From the NCBI GenBank assembly GCA_031367505.1, contig JANLPY010000626.1, forward strand, positions 1 through 20,844: a stretch of 20,844 bases of DNA, written 5' to 3'. The position numbers were made by a program, and so were the translations under genes. This document shows positions 6,961-15,522 of the stretch, in pieces. The notes under the pieces were generated by a model that did no database searches, was not told the DNA's origin, and saw only the letters and a program-made list of their open reading frames with translations. The stretch's first letter is position 1; the number at the start of each line of letters is the position of its first letter. This DNA is from JAKFWF01 sp031367505 (GTDB taxonomy: Bacteria; Pseudomonadota; Alphaproteobacteria; Rhizobiales; Hyphomicrobiaceae).

Positions 6961-9504
6961 ATGATCGACAATATCAATATACAGTGTTCCGAGCCTGACT
7001 TCAACCCCAACGAAATCGACGATGCACTACAGCACCCATGGGAAAAACCGGCTCTCGATACTATCGAGATCGCAACCTACGATGCATCGATCGGGTACTC
7101 AGTTTTCCCCTGCTTGTCTACCGGAACACCAGACTGGAAAAAACCCGGCAAGTTCGCGGATAAAGCTCCGGCATGCAAAAATGGCTTAAAGGACGCCACG
7201 CGCGATCCGGCGAAGATCGAGCTGCTATTCTCGCAAGGTGGCACTCTGAATGTCGCAATCGCGACCGGCGGTGTGGACCGATACTTTGTATTAGACGAAG
7301 ATACCCAGAAACCGGGCAAGCCACCGTTCACGGCCGAACAGCTTGCAGCGCGAGCGAAGTTCCGAAACGCCATAAGGGTGCACATCCCCGCCAGCGCAAA
7401 GGTCAACCGCGTGAGCACGTCAAACAGCGGGCGGCATATCGGAGTGAAGCTTCCGGAAGGCGTCACTCTGCGTGCAGGGTCGGGGACTGACCTGCTGTGC
7501 GCCGGCAGCGGTATCGATTGGCGGGGGGACGGCGGTTATGTCCTGGCGCCCGGCTCAGTCACCGCGCGGCACGGGGCGAAAGTTGTCGAGCATGACGGTT
7601 GCACCGGGCTCACTGACGCGGGCATGTACGAGTCGACCGAGTTCTACCCGCTGGCGGAGTTGTTCGAAATCCCGGTCGCTGCACTCGATGAACTTGGGTT
7701 GCTGGCAACACCCAGCGCCACGGCGAAGCCGGGCAAGGCGAAGGCAAGCCCGACGGCAAAGGTGCCCGCGCATATCCTTGCTGCGCAGAAAGCCCGTGGC
7801 GGCGTGCACAACACGCTTGGCGTTACGCCAGCCGATCCTGATCGTGTCTGGGGCATGCTGTGTGCCGTGAAGGATCGCGCCTTGTCGGAAGGCACATGGT
7901 GGCCGGTCATTCAGATCCTCTGGAATGCGGCGCACATCAGCCGCGAGTTGGAAGAGGCCGTGGCGCTGGGCCTTGCCGACGACTGGTCGAAGCTCGGTGG
8001 CGCTGCCTATGTCAGTCGTGCCGACGTTGAAGCAAAGTGGAACAGCCGGACTGAGGCGGACGCCCCGCTTGGGCTTGGTACCCTACACGCTTGGGCGGTT
8101 GCAGCGGGGTGGAAAGACCCCCGGAAGGCTATCGTGGCGCCGCAGAGCACGGATACCGGCGGTTCGGTCGTGCTGCAAGCTGCGAATGAGACGATCAACC
8201 CCGGCAAGATTGATTGGGCCTTCACAAATCCAGACAACAGCAAGCCCACAGCGCACCCGGCAAACGTTGAAGTTCTGCTGAAGGCACTTGGCGTTCATGT
8301 GTTTCACAACACGTTCGCGCTGACCTACCACGTCGAGATTGCCATTGGGACCTTCGAACTAGATGACGAAAAGATGCGGTGGCTGCACCAGTCAGCGCTC
8401 CGGCTTGGCTTGAAGATGCCGAAGGACGGCTTCATCGATACGGTGCTTGATCTGGGCGCGCGCAACAAACGCCACCCGGTGCGGAGCTACCTCGGTTCGC
8501 TGGTTTGGGACGGAGTCAATCGCATTGACACTTGGCTCCACACCTACGGCGGGGCCGCCAATCACCCCTACACCGGTGCGGTAGGCGTCTTGTTCCTGGT
8601 GTCCGCAGTGCGGCGCGTGCTCAAGCCCGGTGCCAAGTGCGATGCAATGCCGGTGTTCGAAGGCCTGCAGGGCGGCAACAAGTCAACAATGCTTCGCGTG
8701 CTGGCCAGTAACGACTGGTTCACCGACTCGATCACGCTCGGCGCAAGCGCGAAGGAAATGATCGAACAGATGAGTGGCAAGTGGATAGGTGAGAACAGTG
8801 AACTCGGCGGCGCGGGCAAAAGCGACGTTGACATGATCAAGGCCCAACTATCCCGCGTCACGGATCGTGCACGGCTCGCCTTCGGGCGGACGACAAGCGA
8901 GGTTCCAAGGCAGTATGTTATGGCCGGGACAATGAACCCCCAGGCCGGTGCAGGGTATCTTCGCGATCCGACCGGCAATCGCCGGTTCCTGCCCGTGCCG
9001 GTCAAGGCGTTCGACCTCGATGCCCTGCGACGTGACCGGGACCAGCTTTGGGCCGAGGCCGTCGTTCGTGAGCAGACGTACGGCGAGCTTCACCTACCGC
9101 CGCACCTTTGGGCGGTCGCTGCCAAGGTCCAGGAGGCACGACGCCAGACGGACCCAATCGAGGCGGTGCTGGCCGATGCGATCGATGGCCTCAAAGGGTT
9201 CGTTCCGACCGAAGACCTCTACAGTCTGATCGGCCTCGGTGCCGCGGACGGCGGAGTCAACAAGCGTGGCGATCGGCACGCCCGAGTGATCGCTAAAGTG
9301 ATGCGTGATGGGGGTTGGACCCCGGCCCGGCGCACCCGGCCTTCGGACCACCAAAAGTGCCGCGGATACGAGAATGACCCGGCCGGAGACTGGTTCGGAG
9401 CGTCCGGCGACGTACTCGTTGCACGTACGTTTAAGCCCAAGTCCACGTTCAGGACAGCAACTGGTGGTCCTGGTGGTCCTGGTGGTCCTGCAAAAACCCA
9501 ATAA
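6961..9504 (+). CDS. Prim-Pol / VapE-type replicative primase-helicase
   Basis: This 847-residue protein should prime and unwind DNA for replication of the element. The N terminus is a Prim-Pol (archaeo-eukaryotic primase) domain: GYSVFPC at about 45-51, LKDATRD at 76-82, VAIATGG...FVLDED at 98-114, NSGRHIGVKLP at 155-165 and GIDWRGDGGYVLAPGSV at 184-200. The C-terminal half is a VapE/D5-like helicase: LVWDGVNRIDTWL at 514-526, KCDAMPVFEGLQGGNKST at 559-576, WIGENSEL near 608, GTMNP near 656 and DPTGNRRFLPV at 669-679. The Walker A reads GLQGGNKST, with Asn where Gly normally precedes Lys. The start is ATG 6961, supported by AGGAGGGG. The last residues are a GGPGGPGGP repeat encoded by tandem 9-bp units that are part of the likely origin downstream. 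Confidence 0.93.
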   Translation: MIDNINIQCSEPDFNPNEIDDALQHPWEKPALDTIEIATYDASIGYSVFPCLSTGTPDWKKPGKFADKAPACKNGLKDATRDPAKIELLFSQGGTLNVAIATGGVDRYFVLDEDTQKPGKPPFTAEQLAARAKFRNAIRVHIPASAKVNRVSTSNSGRHIGVKLPEGVTLRAGSGTDLLCAGSGIDWRGDGGYVLAPGSVTARHGAKVVEHDGCTGLTDAGMYESTEFYPLAELFEIPVAALDELGLLATPSATAKPGKAKASPTAKVPAHILAAQKARGGVHNTLGVTPADPDRVWGMLCAVKDRALSEGTWWPVIQILWNAAHISRELEEAVALGLADDWSKLGGAAYVSRADVEAKWNSRTEADAPLGLGTLHAWAVAAGWKDPRKAIVAPQSTDTGGSVVLQAANETINPGKIDWAFTNPDNSKPTAHPANVEVLLKALGVHVFHNTFALTYHVEIAIGTFELDDEKMRWLHQSALRLGLKMPKDGFIDTVLDLGARNKRHPVRSYLGSLVWDGVNRIDTWLHTYGGAANHPYTGAVGVLFLVSAVRRVLKPGAKCDAMPVFEGLQGGNKSTMLRVLASNDWFTDSITLGASAKEMIEQMSGKWIGENSELGGAGKSDVDMIKAQLSRVTDRARLAFGRTTSEVPRQYVMAGTMNPQAGAGYLRDPTGNRRFLPVPVKAFDLDALRRDRDQLWAEAVVREQTYGELHLPPHLWAVAAKVQEARRQTDPIEAVLADAIDGLKGFVPTEDLYSLIGLGAADGGVNKRGDRHARVIAKVMRDGGWTPARRTRPSDHQKCRGYENDPAGDWFGASGDVLVARTFKPKSTFRTATGGPGGPGGPAKTQ

Positions 9505-9660
9505 AACCAGGTATTTATATCTCCGGACCATCAGACCATCAAAATATAGAGATTTAGGAAAACCGGTAAATGGGTAGTGGTGGCAGCTAGCGCCACTGCT
9601 GCATAGGGGGCTCCTGGGTACTTATAGGAAGTTGATGGTCTGATGGTCCTGATGGTCCGG
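9462..9660. repeat. iteron cluster, candidate replication origin
   Basis: Three tandem 9-bp units TGGTGGTCC lie at 9462-9488, inside the end of the primase gene. Two inverted tandem units GACCATCA lie at 9526-9541, and three units TGATGGTC at 9633-9640, 9641-9648 and 9650-9657. An 18-bp perfect inverted repeat joins 9525-9542 with 9632-9649. AT-rich DNA lies between the arms. Arrays of short repeats next to a Prim-Pol/helicase gene are typical of origins in satellites and phage-like elements. The inverted arms could instead, or also, form a transcription-stopping stem. Confidence 0.65.
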
Positions 9661-9880
9661 CGACTACCTCAAACCCGAAAGTCACATCTGATGCTAACTA
9701 AAACCGATCTGATCCCTTATCGCGAAGCTCGCCTGATCTGCGTGCCACCCCAGAGCGCCGGCCTGGGCCGCGTGATGCTGCAAGTACCCGCTTATTAGGT
9801 GCCGCGCCACCCCCCGACATAGCTCCCTCGCTGACTGACACCCGATCCACAATTAGTGAACTGCGAAAGTACCCCAAACC
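9505..9880. other. non-coding gap after primase
   Basis: No credible gene is seen. The left half carries the inverted repeats and iterons described separately. The right half (9661-9880) has no repeats I can see and presumably holds the promoter of the next gene. Confidence 0.5.
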
Positions 9881-11233
9881 ATGGCCCGCGTAGCACCATC
9901 GACCAAAGGCATTGCCCAAAACATGAAGGCTGGCGCTCGCCTTGGCCAGCGTCGGAAGCTCAGCACCCCGCCGGTCTATTTCATTGCGCCCGAGCCGACG
10001 GCGGAACCACTACCACCCGAAGTGCTCGAAGCACACGCGGTGGCAACCACGGAACCGCTGCGCAGATGCGCGGCAACCGAGTCCTACATTCTTGCCCAGA
10101 TCAGCCGGGCCGTCCGGTTCAACTTGATCGAGGTAGTTATCGCCGTTCCCGGCGGCACCTTGATTGCCTTCGGCTTGTCGTCGCAGAAACTTGCCGCATC
10201 GTTCGCGCTCGCCCTGATGCAGGGGGCCGGTGTTCTTGAGGCTCTGCACCGCGAGGCTCTGGCCAAGTCAGGTGACTACCCCGGCGGTGATTGCCAGCGA
10301 GCACAGATGAACATCGCCGCGAGCTACGCGTCGGCTGGACGGGAGCAACGCGAGATCGCCCGGCATCTCATGATGCGCAGCAAGACCATTGCCGAAGAAC
10401 GCGAGCGCGATGCAAAGCGCCAAGCCGCTGCGGACCGCGAAGCGCAGATCGAGACCCTACGTCGCCGAGACGCCGAAGCCCGCGCCGCAGTACAGCAGGC
10501 CGAGACCGAAGAACTACGTCAGATCGAGTCTGAAGCCGTCGCAATCATGGCCGGGTTGCCCGTCGAAGCGCAGCGGGAGCTTCACGGTTCACGTGCAGGT
10601 CGGATGTTGGTTGCCGAAATCGACCAGCGCAACGTCACCGGCGCAAACGGGTGGCTCGCTTCCGTGAAGGCCAAGGCGGTTCAACTCACGACACAACTCG
10701 AGATCGACGTTCTGACGGCCGTTCTGTCCGGTCCAGCTGCCAAGGCACTCAAACGCAGTCCCGAATGGAAAGCGCTCAACGGCGCCGCGACGGACGAAGA
10801 TACCGCAGGCATGGGTGCTGCACTTGAGGCAGTGCGACGGCTGGTTGCAGAACTGGCACTTGCAACCGAACGCGGTGCTACGCCACCCGGTGATGCTCCG
10901 GCCGACGTGGCCGTCCCCCAGGTGAAAGAGATCGAGGAGGAGCCGGACATGCGTCCTGTGCCGCCAGCGCCGGGCGTGATCGTCGTGGGCAACTACAAGA
11001 TGAATTTCGGACCCAAGCCGCAGGTGCCGAAGCCCGTGGAGCCCGAGCCGAAGCCCGACAACCGGCCCTTCCCATCCGTTGCGTTTGTCCGTGGTGCAGG
11101 GCTTGCCGATATGCAGCGGCTACCAGGGTTCGGCCAATTGGACGCTTGCGGTCACGATCAGCTTCGGCGCCTCGCTGCAGACGGCGATATCCCGAAACTG
11201 AGCGCAGCGCTACGGCGTCTGAGGGGGAAATAG
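9881..11233 (+). CDS. coiled-coil protein of unknown function
   Basis: This 450-residue protein is not recognised. Its basic N terminus (MARVAPSTKG, then ARLGQRRK) is followed by a mixed region with a hydrophobic strand (NLIEVVIAVPGGTLIAFGL, about 81-99). A long, highly charged coiled coil (about 150-225, rich in Arg, Glu and Ala) comes next. It is preceded by REQREIARHLMMRSKTIAEE, which could be a helix-turn-helix. The C-terminal third has a Pro/Glu/Lys-rich linker (VPKPVEPEPKPDNRP) and ends in LRRLAADGDIPKLSAALRRLRGK. There is no signal peptide or membrane helix. Its place right after the candidate origin suggests a role in replication, partition or DNA packaging of the element, but nothing in the sequence proves it. 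Confidence 0.7.
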   Translation: MARVAPSTKGIAQNMKAGARLGQRRKLSTPPVYFIAPEPTAEPLPPEVLEAHAVATTEPLRRCAATESYILAQISRAVRFNLIEVVIAVPGGTLIAFGLSSQKLAASFALALMQGAGVLEALHREALAKSGDYPGGDCQRAQMNIAASYASAGREQREIARHLMMRSKTIAEERERDAKRQAAADREAQIETLRRRDAEARAAVQQAETEELRQIESEAVAIMAGLPVEAQRELHGSRAGRMLVAEIDQRNVTGANGWLASVKAKAVQLTTQLEIDVLTAVLSGPAAKALKRSPEWKALNGAATDEDTAGMGAALEAVRRLVAELALATERGATPPGDAPADVAVPQVKEIEEEPDMRPVPPAPGVIVVGNYKMNFGPKPQVPKPVEPEPKPDNRPFPSVAFVRGAGLADMQRLPGFGQLDACGHDQLRRLAADGDIPKLSAALRRLRGK

Positions 11234-11341
11234 ATCCCAGCGAAATGCTGGTGGTTGTGCCAACCGCAATCCCGTGGTTGGCGAGTGTGGGTGCCAAACT
11301 GTTTGCAGCAGTTCGGCCCCGTAACGTAGGAGTTGTGTACC

Positions 11342-11686
11342 TTGAAACCGAATGAATACCCCAGTGCCGACGTTGGCGCAATCCCCGAAGATATCGACCC
11401 CCGTGTTTGGCTCAAGGCCATGAACGAAAACCGGCGGCCGTCCAAACCTTACTGCTACACGTGGCACGGGGAGAGCCTCATTCACGACGTCGAGTTCACG
11501 GACAGGCCGCTGTCCTACAATGCGCGAGTGGTCTATTTCAACCTGACCGGCCTCGACGCAGATCAGTACCGCGCGGCGCTCGAGGCTTGGTGGCAAGCGA
11601 AGTTCCGGGCCGTTGACAATTGGGTGCTGCGCTCAGAGTATGCCGAACTCCTGGCGAAGTGGGAGGCCATGTCATCTGTGGCATGA
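11342..11686 (+). CDS. small acidic protein, unknown function
   Basis: A 114-residue acidic, Trp-rich soluble protein with no recognised family. The best start is the TTG at 11342, nine bases after an AGGAG box; a TTG at 11333 in the same frame is too close to that box. The gene follows the coiled-coil gene by about 110 bp on the same strand. Features include PEDIDPRVWLKAM near the start and LTGLDADQYRAALEAWWQAKF toward the end, suggesting a compact alpha/beta fold. Confidence 0.6.
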   Translation: MKPNEYPSADVGAIPEDIDPRVWLKAMNENRRPSKPYCYTWHGESLIHDVEFTDRPLSYNARVVYFNLTGLDADQYRAALEAWWQAKFRAVDNWVLRSEYAELLAKWEAMSSVA

Positions 11687-12170
11687 GGTACAGCGCGGAG
11701 CACGTTTCACCGCGTGCCCGCCTTTGCCCGAGAGTATCGGCGCCGATGGCTCGCAAGCTTCGAAATCCAGCCAACTGCCAGGTCCTCAGGAACGGCGCTG
11801 GCGATAAGGCTTGGATTATCCCCGGCCGCTGGCGGGGCCTCTGCAGTGCTGTATCGACCCAGTAACTCCGTCCCTAGGGACACCATTACCTTCGTGCACC
11901 GGGATCGCCTCTACAGGCTGAAAACGAATCACCTGCGAAAGCGGCTTCGCAAGAGTTGCATATCCACGCGCTGGGCTCAGCAGCGCGGCGTGCTGGTACC
12001 GTGAGTCTTGGGTTTTGGCAGTGCATTATCTCAGGAACCGAGGCCGTTAACCAATTCGACCTACGCTGAAAATCGTGGTATGATCGACGCCACAAATGCG
12101 AACGGCGCGAAGCCCTGCGAAGGCCCGCGCCGCTCTTGATCATCAATCCGTAGTAGCGGAAAGAGACCCA
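11687..12170. other. intergenic region with repeated palindrome
   Basis: About 480 bp. Short open frames occur on both strands, but none has a good start or protein-like composition. The palindrome GTCCCTAGGGAC at 11870-11881 is an exact copy of the one at 6177-6188. A possible promoter near the right end is listed separately. Confidence 0.4.
12055..12084 (+). promoter_or_regulatory. possible sigma70-type promoter
   Basis: TTCGAC (12055-12060) and TATGAT (12079-12084) are separated by 18 bp. They lie about 87 bp upstream of the start of the four-helix membrane protein gene. The match is by eye only. Confidence 0.35.
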
Positions 12171-13535
12171 ATGACCAGCGTAACTGCACCACGTTCAGAA
12201 GAACGTCAAGGCCTAAATTCTCACCCGTTCAATCCCAGTCACTTAGCCCACGACGCCGCACCCAGAACAGAAGCGGGACCGGCCAAGCAGCTCAATCTCC
12301 CCGCGATTTCCGCCTTCATGGCGGGCGGGACGTTCACCTTGGCAAGTGCAGCCACGAACCTCACCTACGCCGTTGCCAAGTCCGACGCGCTGGCCACGCA
12401 GATCACATGGGGTGCGGTAGCGGTTGCGACCTCAGTTGGCTTGGCCCTTGCACCAGCCGCGGTTGTCACCTGCCTCAGTCAACGAAAGTATGGACCGTCC
12501 TCGCTGGCGCTCGCGGCCACCGTGTTGTTCGGGGCGTACTCGGTGACGGCGGCACTCGGCAGTGCCACGGGTGGCAGGCTTGTGGCTGAACTCGAGGCTG
12601 GCGACATTGCCGGGAAGCGGCGCACCGCGACCGCGGACATCGTGAAGGCCGAAGGCGACCTTACTGCGCTTGGCGCTGCACGCGCCGCTGCAACGATCGA
12701 CGCCGAGATCAACGCCGTGTTCTCGCGGACGCCTGGATTGAGTGACTGCGCACCCAAGCCGAACTGGACACCGAGCCGAGCGCACCGCGAAGCGTGCAAG
12801 ACAATCAGCCTGCTGCAGATCGAGCGGACCAAGGCCGATGAACGGGACAAGGTCCAGTCACGCATCACCGCGGCGAGAAAAGAACTGGCGGCCACCAGCG
12901 GCCGGGGAACCATCGCGAACAGCGACGCCGTCGCACTACAAGGCTTCGCCGCGGCCATCGGCGTGAACGTCGGGACCGACGTCATCAACAAGCTATTGGT
13001 GGTGCTCAGCGTGCTCCTGCTTGAGCTAGGTGGCGGCTTGTGCTTCGCCGTCGGCCAGGGCCTGAGCGGTCTCGGCAACTCGGGAACTGCTGCGCAGCGG
13101 CCGAGGGTCCGGGAGGGCAAGAGTTGCGCCACCAATACGACGTCCGCGCCGGTCGTGGTGGACAGGCCGATCCAAGTGTCCAGCCCGAGCACGAATAAAG
13201 TGCCCAATGCACCCAACGTGTTGCGCCTACCTTTGGACACCCGGCCGAAGGTGTCCAGTCCAGTCCCCGCCTCAGGTGCCCAAACCCCAGTAAACACGGT
13301 CGATGCAGCGTCCAATGGAAGTGTCCAATCCTTGGACGTCCCGGCCGATGCCGGTGGACGCCTGTTGCAACTGCTCAGTGACCGCGGCGGGGAAGTGTTC
13401 GGTGGGCACCGGTCATTCGCCCGCGCATTGGGTATTTCGCATGGGCATGTGTCCAACGTATTGGACGATCTGGCGCGCGCCGGGCGCATCGTTGTGGAGG
13501 CGGGGTCGAAGGGGACCCGGGTTAGGTTGGCGTGA
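12171..13535 (+). CDS. four-helix membrane protein with C-terminal winged helix
   Basis: The 454-residue product starts at the ATG with GAAAGAG upstream. Membrane helices lie at about 46-68, 76-102, 108-130 and 273-298. Between the third and fourth is a ~140-residue charged, helical loop with three Cys (about 193, 209 and nearby). After the last helix a low-complexity Ser/Pro/Val/Asn linker (about 305-392) leads to a winged helix-turn-helix (395-453): GGRLLQLLSDRGGEVFGG, then SFARALGISHGHVSNVLDDLARAGRI and a VVEAGSKGTRVRLA wing. The design would hold a DNA-binding domain at the inner membrane. FtsK's C-terminal domain is also a winged helix, but no ATPase is present here. The 3' half of the gene is packed with GTCCA/TGGAC sites that this domain might bind. 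Membrane tethering, partition or signal-dependent regulation are possible roles. Confidence 0.75.
   Translation: MTSVTAPRSEERQGLNSHPFNPSHLAHDAAPRTEAGPAKQLNLPAISAFMAGGTFTLASAATNLTYAVAKSDALATQITWGAVAVATSVGLALAPAAVVTCLSQRKYGPSSLALAATVLFGAYSVTAALGSATGGRLVAELEAGDIAGKRRTATADIVKAEGDLTALGAARAAATIDAEINAVFSRTPGLSDCAPKPNWTPSRAHREACKTISLLQIERTKADERDKVQSRITAARKELAATSGRGTIANSDAVALQGFAAAIGVNVGTDVINKLLVVLSVLLLELGGGLCFAVGQGLSGLGNSGTAAQRPRVREGKSCATNTTSAPVVVDRPIQVSSPSTNKVPNAPNVLRLPLDTRPKVSSPVPASGAQTPVNTVDAASNGSVQSLDVPADAGGRLLQLLSDRGGEVFGGHRSFARALGISHGHVSNVLDDLARAGRIVVEAGSKGTRVRLA
13159..13466. repeat. cluster of GTCCA/TGGAC sites inside the gene
   Basis: Within about 310 bp the core GTCCA (or its complement TGGAC) occurs eleven times. 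Sites begin near 13159, 13178, 13234, 13253, 13258, 13310, 13323, 13333, 13355, 13451 and 13462. Several form dyads: TGGACAC-10 bp-GTGTCCA (13234-13257), GTCCAA-tcc-TTGGAC (13323-13337) and GTCCAA-cgta-TTGGAC (13451-13466). The copies fall in different reading frames, so protein repetition does not explain them. A random 5-mer would be expected less than once in this space. Confidence 0.6.
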
Positions 13536-13646
13536 TGGTGTAGGGTGGCGGGCCGGTCAACGCGCCGATGAGCCCAGCCACGCGATTGCGCAAGTTTACC
13601 AGGGACTATCCCCTCAGGCTGAGTGGCGGTCGCTCGCCGCAACCAT

Positions 13647-14066
13647 CTACTTTCCGAAGAGCTTGTTTTGCACCCAGCTTAAGACAACGCCGAGCCAGAT
13701 AAGCAGTGCACCCTTAGCGGCGTCGTTCATTGTTGACGGAGCAACGGGCACCACGACCGATTGGCCAACTTGCGCCTTGATGGCTGCAGCAATTTCGGCC
13801 ACCGAAGCCTGCACTGCGGCTAAACCCTGACTGAGCAGCGCGTTGCTGTCCTTGAGTACCGCCATATCGTGCCGCATGGCAGCTAATTCGCGTGCGAGCG
13901 AAGCGTTACCGTTCATGATATCTTGCCGCGTGGCGGGCAACGGCGTGATGGGCTCCATCGGTACCGGTGCAGCGGCCATGAGTGCGTTGACTGCCGGTGT
14001 CTTATGCTCGGCATACCGTCCGGATAGCGCGTTGAGGATGTGTTCATGATCTGACTTGGGTGCCAT
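13647..14066 (-). CDS. small coiled-coil, tail-anchored protein
   Basis: This 139-residue protein has a soluble N terminus (MAPKSDHEHILNALSGRYAE) and a helical coiled-coil middle with regular hydrophobic spacing (RELAAMRHDMAVLKDSNALLSQGLAAVQASVAEIAAAIK). It ends in a C-terminal hydrophobic helix, ALLIWLGVVLSWVQNKLFGK. GGAG lies at the right distance before the ATG. The shape is that of a tail-anchored inner-membrane protein, perhaps a small phage-type membrane or spacer protein. The gene converges with the winged-helix membrane protein gene. No family is recognised. Confidence 0.65.
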   Translation of the reverse strand: MAPKSDHEHILNALSGRYAEHKTPAVNALMAAAPVPMEPITPLPATRQDIMNGNASLARELAAMRHDMAVLKDSNALLSQGLAAVQASVAEIAAAIKAQVGQSVVVPVAPSTMNDAAKGALLIWLGVVLSWVQNKLFGK

Positions 14067-14412
14067 GTGATTTCTCCGTCATGCGAATCCCCAGCGATCG
14101 CTAGGTTATCATGACCATTCACCGCGGTGACGGATCGGCCGCCACAATCCACAGTTCTACCTTGGTGCGGCTGGGGCACCCTTATTGATGTTCGTAGATA
14201 CGGCAAACGCCATCAGCCATTACCGGCGCAGCACTCTCCACGAATTCCCCCAAGTCGATGCCGCGCAAGCATGTTTCGGCGGGTCTCCCAAATGACGAAC
14301 GAGGCGTTTGCCTATTTCCTGTGGACCGAGTTGCGGCTTGATATTGATGTCGGCGGTCGAATCATTGGACAATTTGTTGCTGCAAAATGCAGCCGCCAAG
14401 GTAAGCGCAACG
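14067..14412. promoter_or_regulatory. divergent intergenic region with palindromes
   Basis: This region lies between two divergent genes. It has the palindromes AGCGATCGCT (14093-14102) and TCACCGCGGTGA (14119-14130) just upstream of the minus-strand tail-anchored gene, good operator candidates. From about 14220 to 14438 three frames on two strands are open and look partly protein-like. One is a minus-strand frame starting MTMTDLFRIVALTLAAAFCSN at 14438; another is a plus frame starting MTNEAFAYFLWTELRL at 14294. I could not decide whether any is real. Confidence 0.4.
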
Positions 14413-14943
14413 ATGCGAAACAAGTCGGTCATTGTCATCTGCTCAATTTTGATGTCTGGCTGTGGTCTGGCGCAGCAAGCAAGGTTCAGAAATGACGAGG
14501 CGGATGCGACGACCCAGCAAAGCATTGCCTTGGCTGAATGTAATCGTCTCTTCCCAGATAAAAATCAAAAACCAGTCAAGGCGCGTATTGAATGCCTTAA
14601 CAACGCTGACTTGAACTATCAGTATGCGATGGCCAGATCCATTGGCCGTTCAGAAATTGATATAGTGTCTGTGATGGCTGCCAAGCGGCTCGTGGCCGCT
14701 GAACGCTACGACAACGGACTGACGACGAGCGCTCAATACAGCGCTGAAGTTGCAGAAATTGGTTCCGCCGCAACCAGCCAGATATTGGCTCGGAAAAACA
14801 ACGCCATGGTGGCACAAGCCGCAGTCAACCAAGCCAACGCAGCCGAGCAACAAGCGGCAGCTGCTCGGCAGCAAGCCATCACCGCCTCTATCCCAAGGCA
14901 AATCACATGCAATACCTATGGGACCATGACCACATGCAACTGA
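14413..14943 (+). CDS. lipoprotein of unknown function
   Basis: A 176-residue protein with a clear lipoprotein signal: Arg and Lys near the start, then VIVICSILMSGC with the lipobox LMSGC and Cys17 as the acylated residue. The mature part carries AECNRLFPDKNQKPVKARIECLNN, a helical Ala/Gln-rich segment (AAVNQANAAEQQAAAARQQA) and a short C-terminal Cys pair (ITCNTYGTMTTCN). It should sit on the outer or inner membrane facing the periplasm. An AAGG box lies a little far upstream. In-frame sequence continues upstream to 14308, but the lipobox position supports the start chosen. Confidence 0.7.
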   Translation: MRNKSVIVICSILMSGCGLAQQARFRNDEADATTQQSIALAECNRLFPDKNQKPVKARIECLNNADLNYQYAMARSIGRSEIDIVSVMAAKRLVAAERYDNGLTTSAQYSAEVAEIGSAATSQILARKNNAMVAQAAVNQANAAEQQAAAARQQAITASIPRQITCNTYGTMTTCN

Positions 14944-15055
14944 GATGTACGCTGAGGCATCTCTGGAGGCAGCCGACATTCACTGAATGGTGGTCAGCCG
15001 TAGCGCGACTCCTAGTTCAGGCTGATCCTTGCCGGTGCGGCAACATCGCTGCAAA

Positions 15056-15268
15056 TTACGGCAGGAACGCCACATGTGCGACGCTGTCCTTCAGAAAATC
15101 GGCGATCTCTTGGGCCTGCTGAACAGTCGTTGCTGCATTCATTTGGAGGTAGAGATGGCCGCGTTTCAAACTCGGAAGGCCCTCATACAGATGGACCTCA
15201 AGTGAGGTTCCGCCATTTCCGTCCTCCTTCACAATGAAGGTCGCTGTGGAGCGTTCTGTTTTCGGCAT
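15056..15268 (-). CDS. small conserved-looking protein, unknown function
   Basis: A 70-residue protein beginning MPKTERSTATFIVKEDGNGG and ending AQEIADFLKDSVAHVAFLP. It has a beta-rich front and one long helix, with no membrane segment. GGGG lies 8 bases before the ATG. It is divergent from the small Cys-rich gene at 15367, sharing a ~100-bp promoter region. No family is recognised, but its composition and ribosome-binding site look genuine. Confidence 0.6.
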   Translation of the reverse strand: MPKTERSTATFIVKEDGNGGTSLEVHLYEGLPSLKRGHLYLQMNAATTVQQAQEIADFLKDSVAHVAFLP

Positions 15269-15366
15269 TGCTTGCACCCCTTTTTTGGGTTTGGTCGCTG
15301 CGCCTTAACGACGGCGAATCGCTTATCCTCTCAGTGTGCTGGAGTTCTACCCCAAGGAACATCCCC

Positions 15367-15510
15367 ATGGCCATCTGCGAACGCTGCAGACAACAGATCG
15401 AGGAAGAGCAGCGCAACAGCCCGAACCCATATGCGCGGTACGCAGACGCCATCCGCAACCGCATCCACATTGCCGAAGAAAAAGGGATGACGCTCGATGG
15501 CCAGGGATGA
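15367..15510 (+). CDS. small CxxC protein, same frame as HNH gene
   Basis: This 47-residue protein begins MAICERCRQQIEEEQRN, with a CxxC metal-knuckle-like motif followed by a helix. AAGGA lies 8 bases before the ATG. Its TGA stop at 15508 is the only stop between it and the HNH nuclease gene, which continues in exactly the same frame. It may be a separate zinc-binding peptide or the N-terminal part of a two-domain protein read by stop-codon readthrough or broken by mutation. Confidence 0.55.
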   Translation: MAICERCRQQIEEEQRNSPNPYARYADAIRNRIHIAEEKGMTLDGQG

Positions 15511-15522
15511 TCCCCGTGCTGG

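Noticed and set aside
12479..13642. 387-residue open frame on the minus strand over the membrane protein gene
   Set aside because: Ala/Ser/Pro-rich composition without motifs; the plus-strand gene has helices, a winged helix and a start with a ribosome-binding site.
2098..15510. Genome-wide reassignment of TGA, suggested by two in-frame TGA codons
   Set aside because: Many well-defined genes here end with TGA at the expected length, so the two cases are better explained locally.
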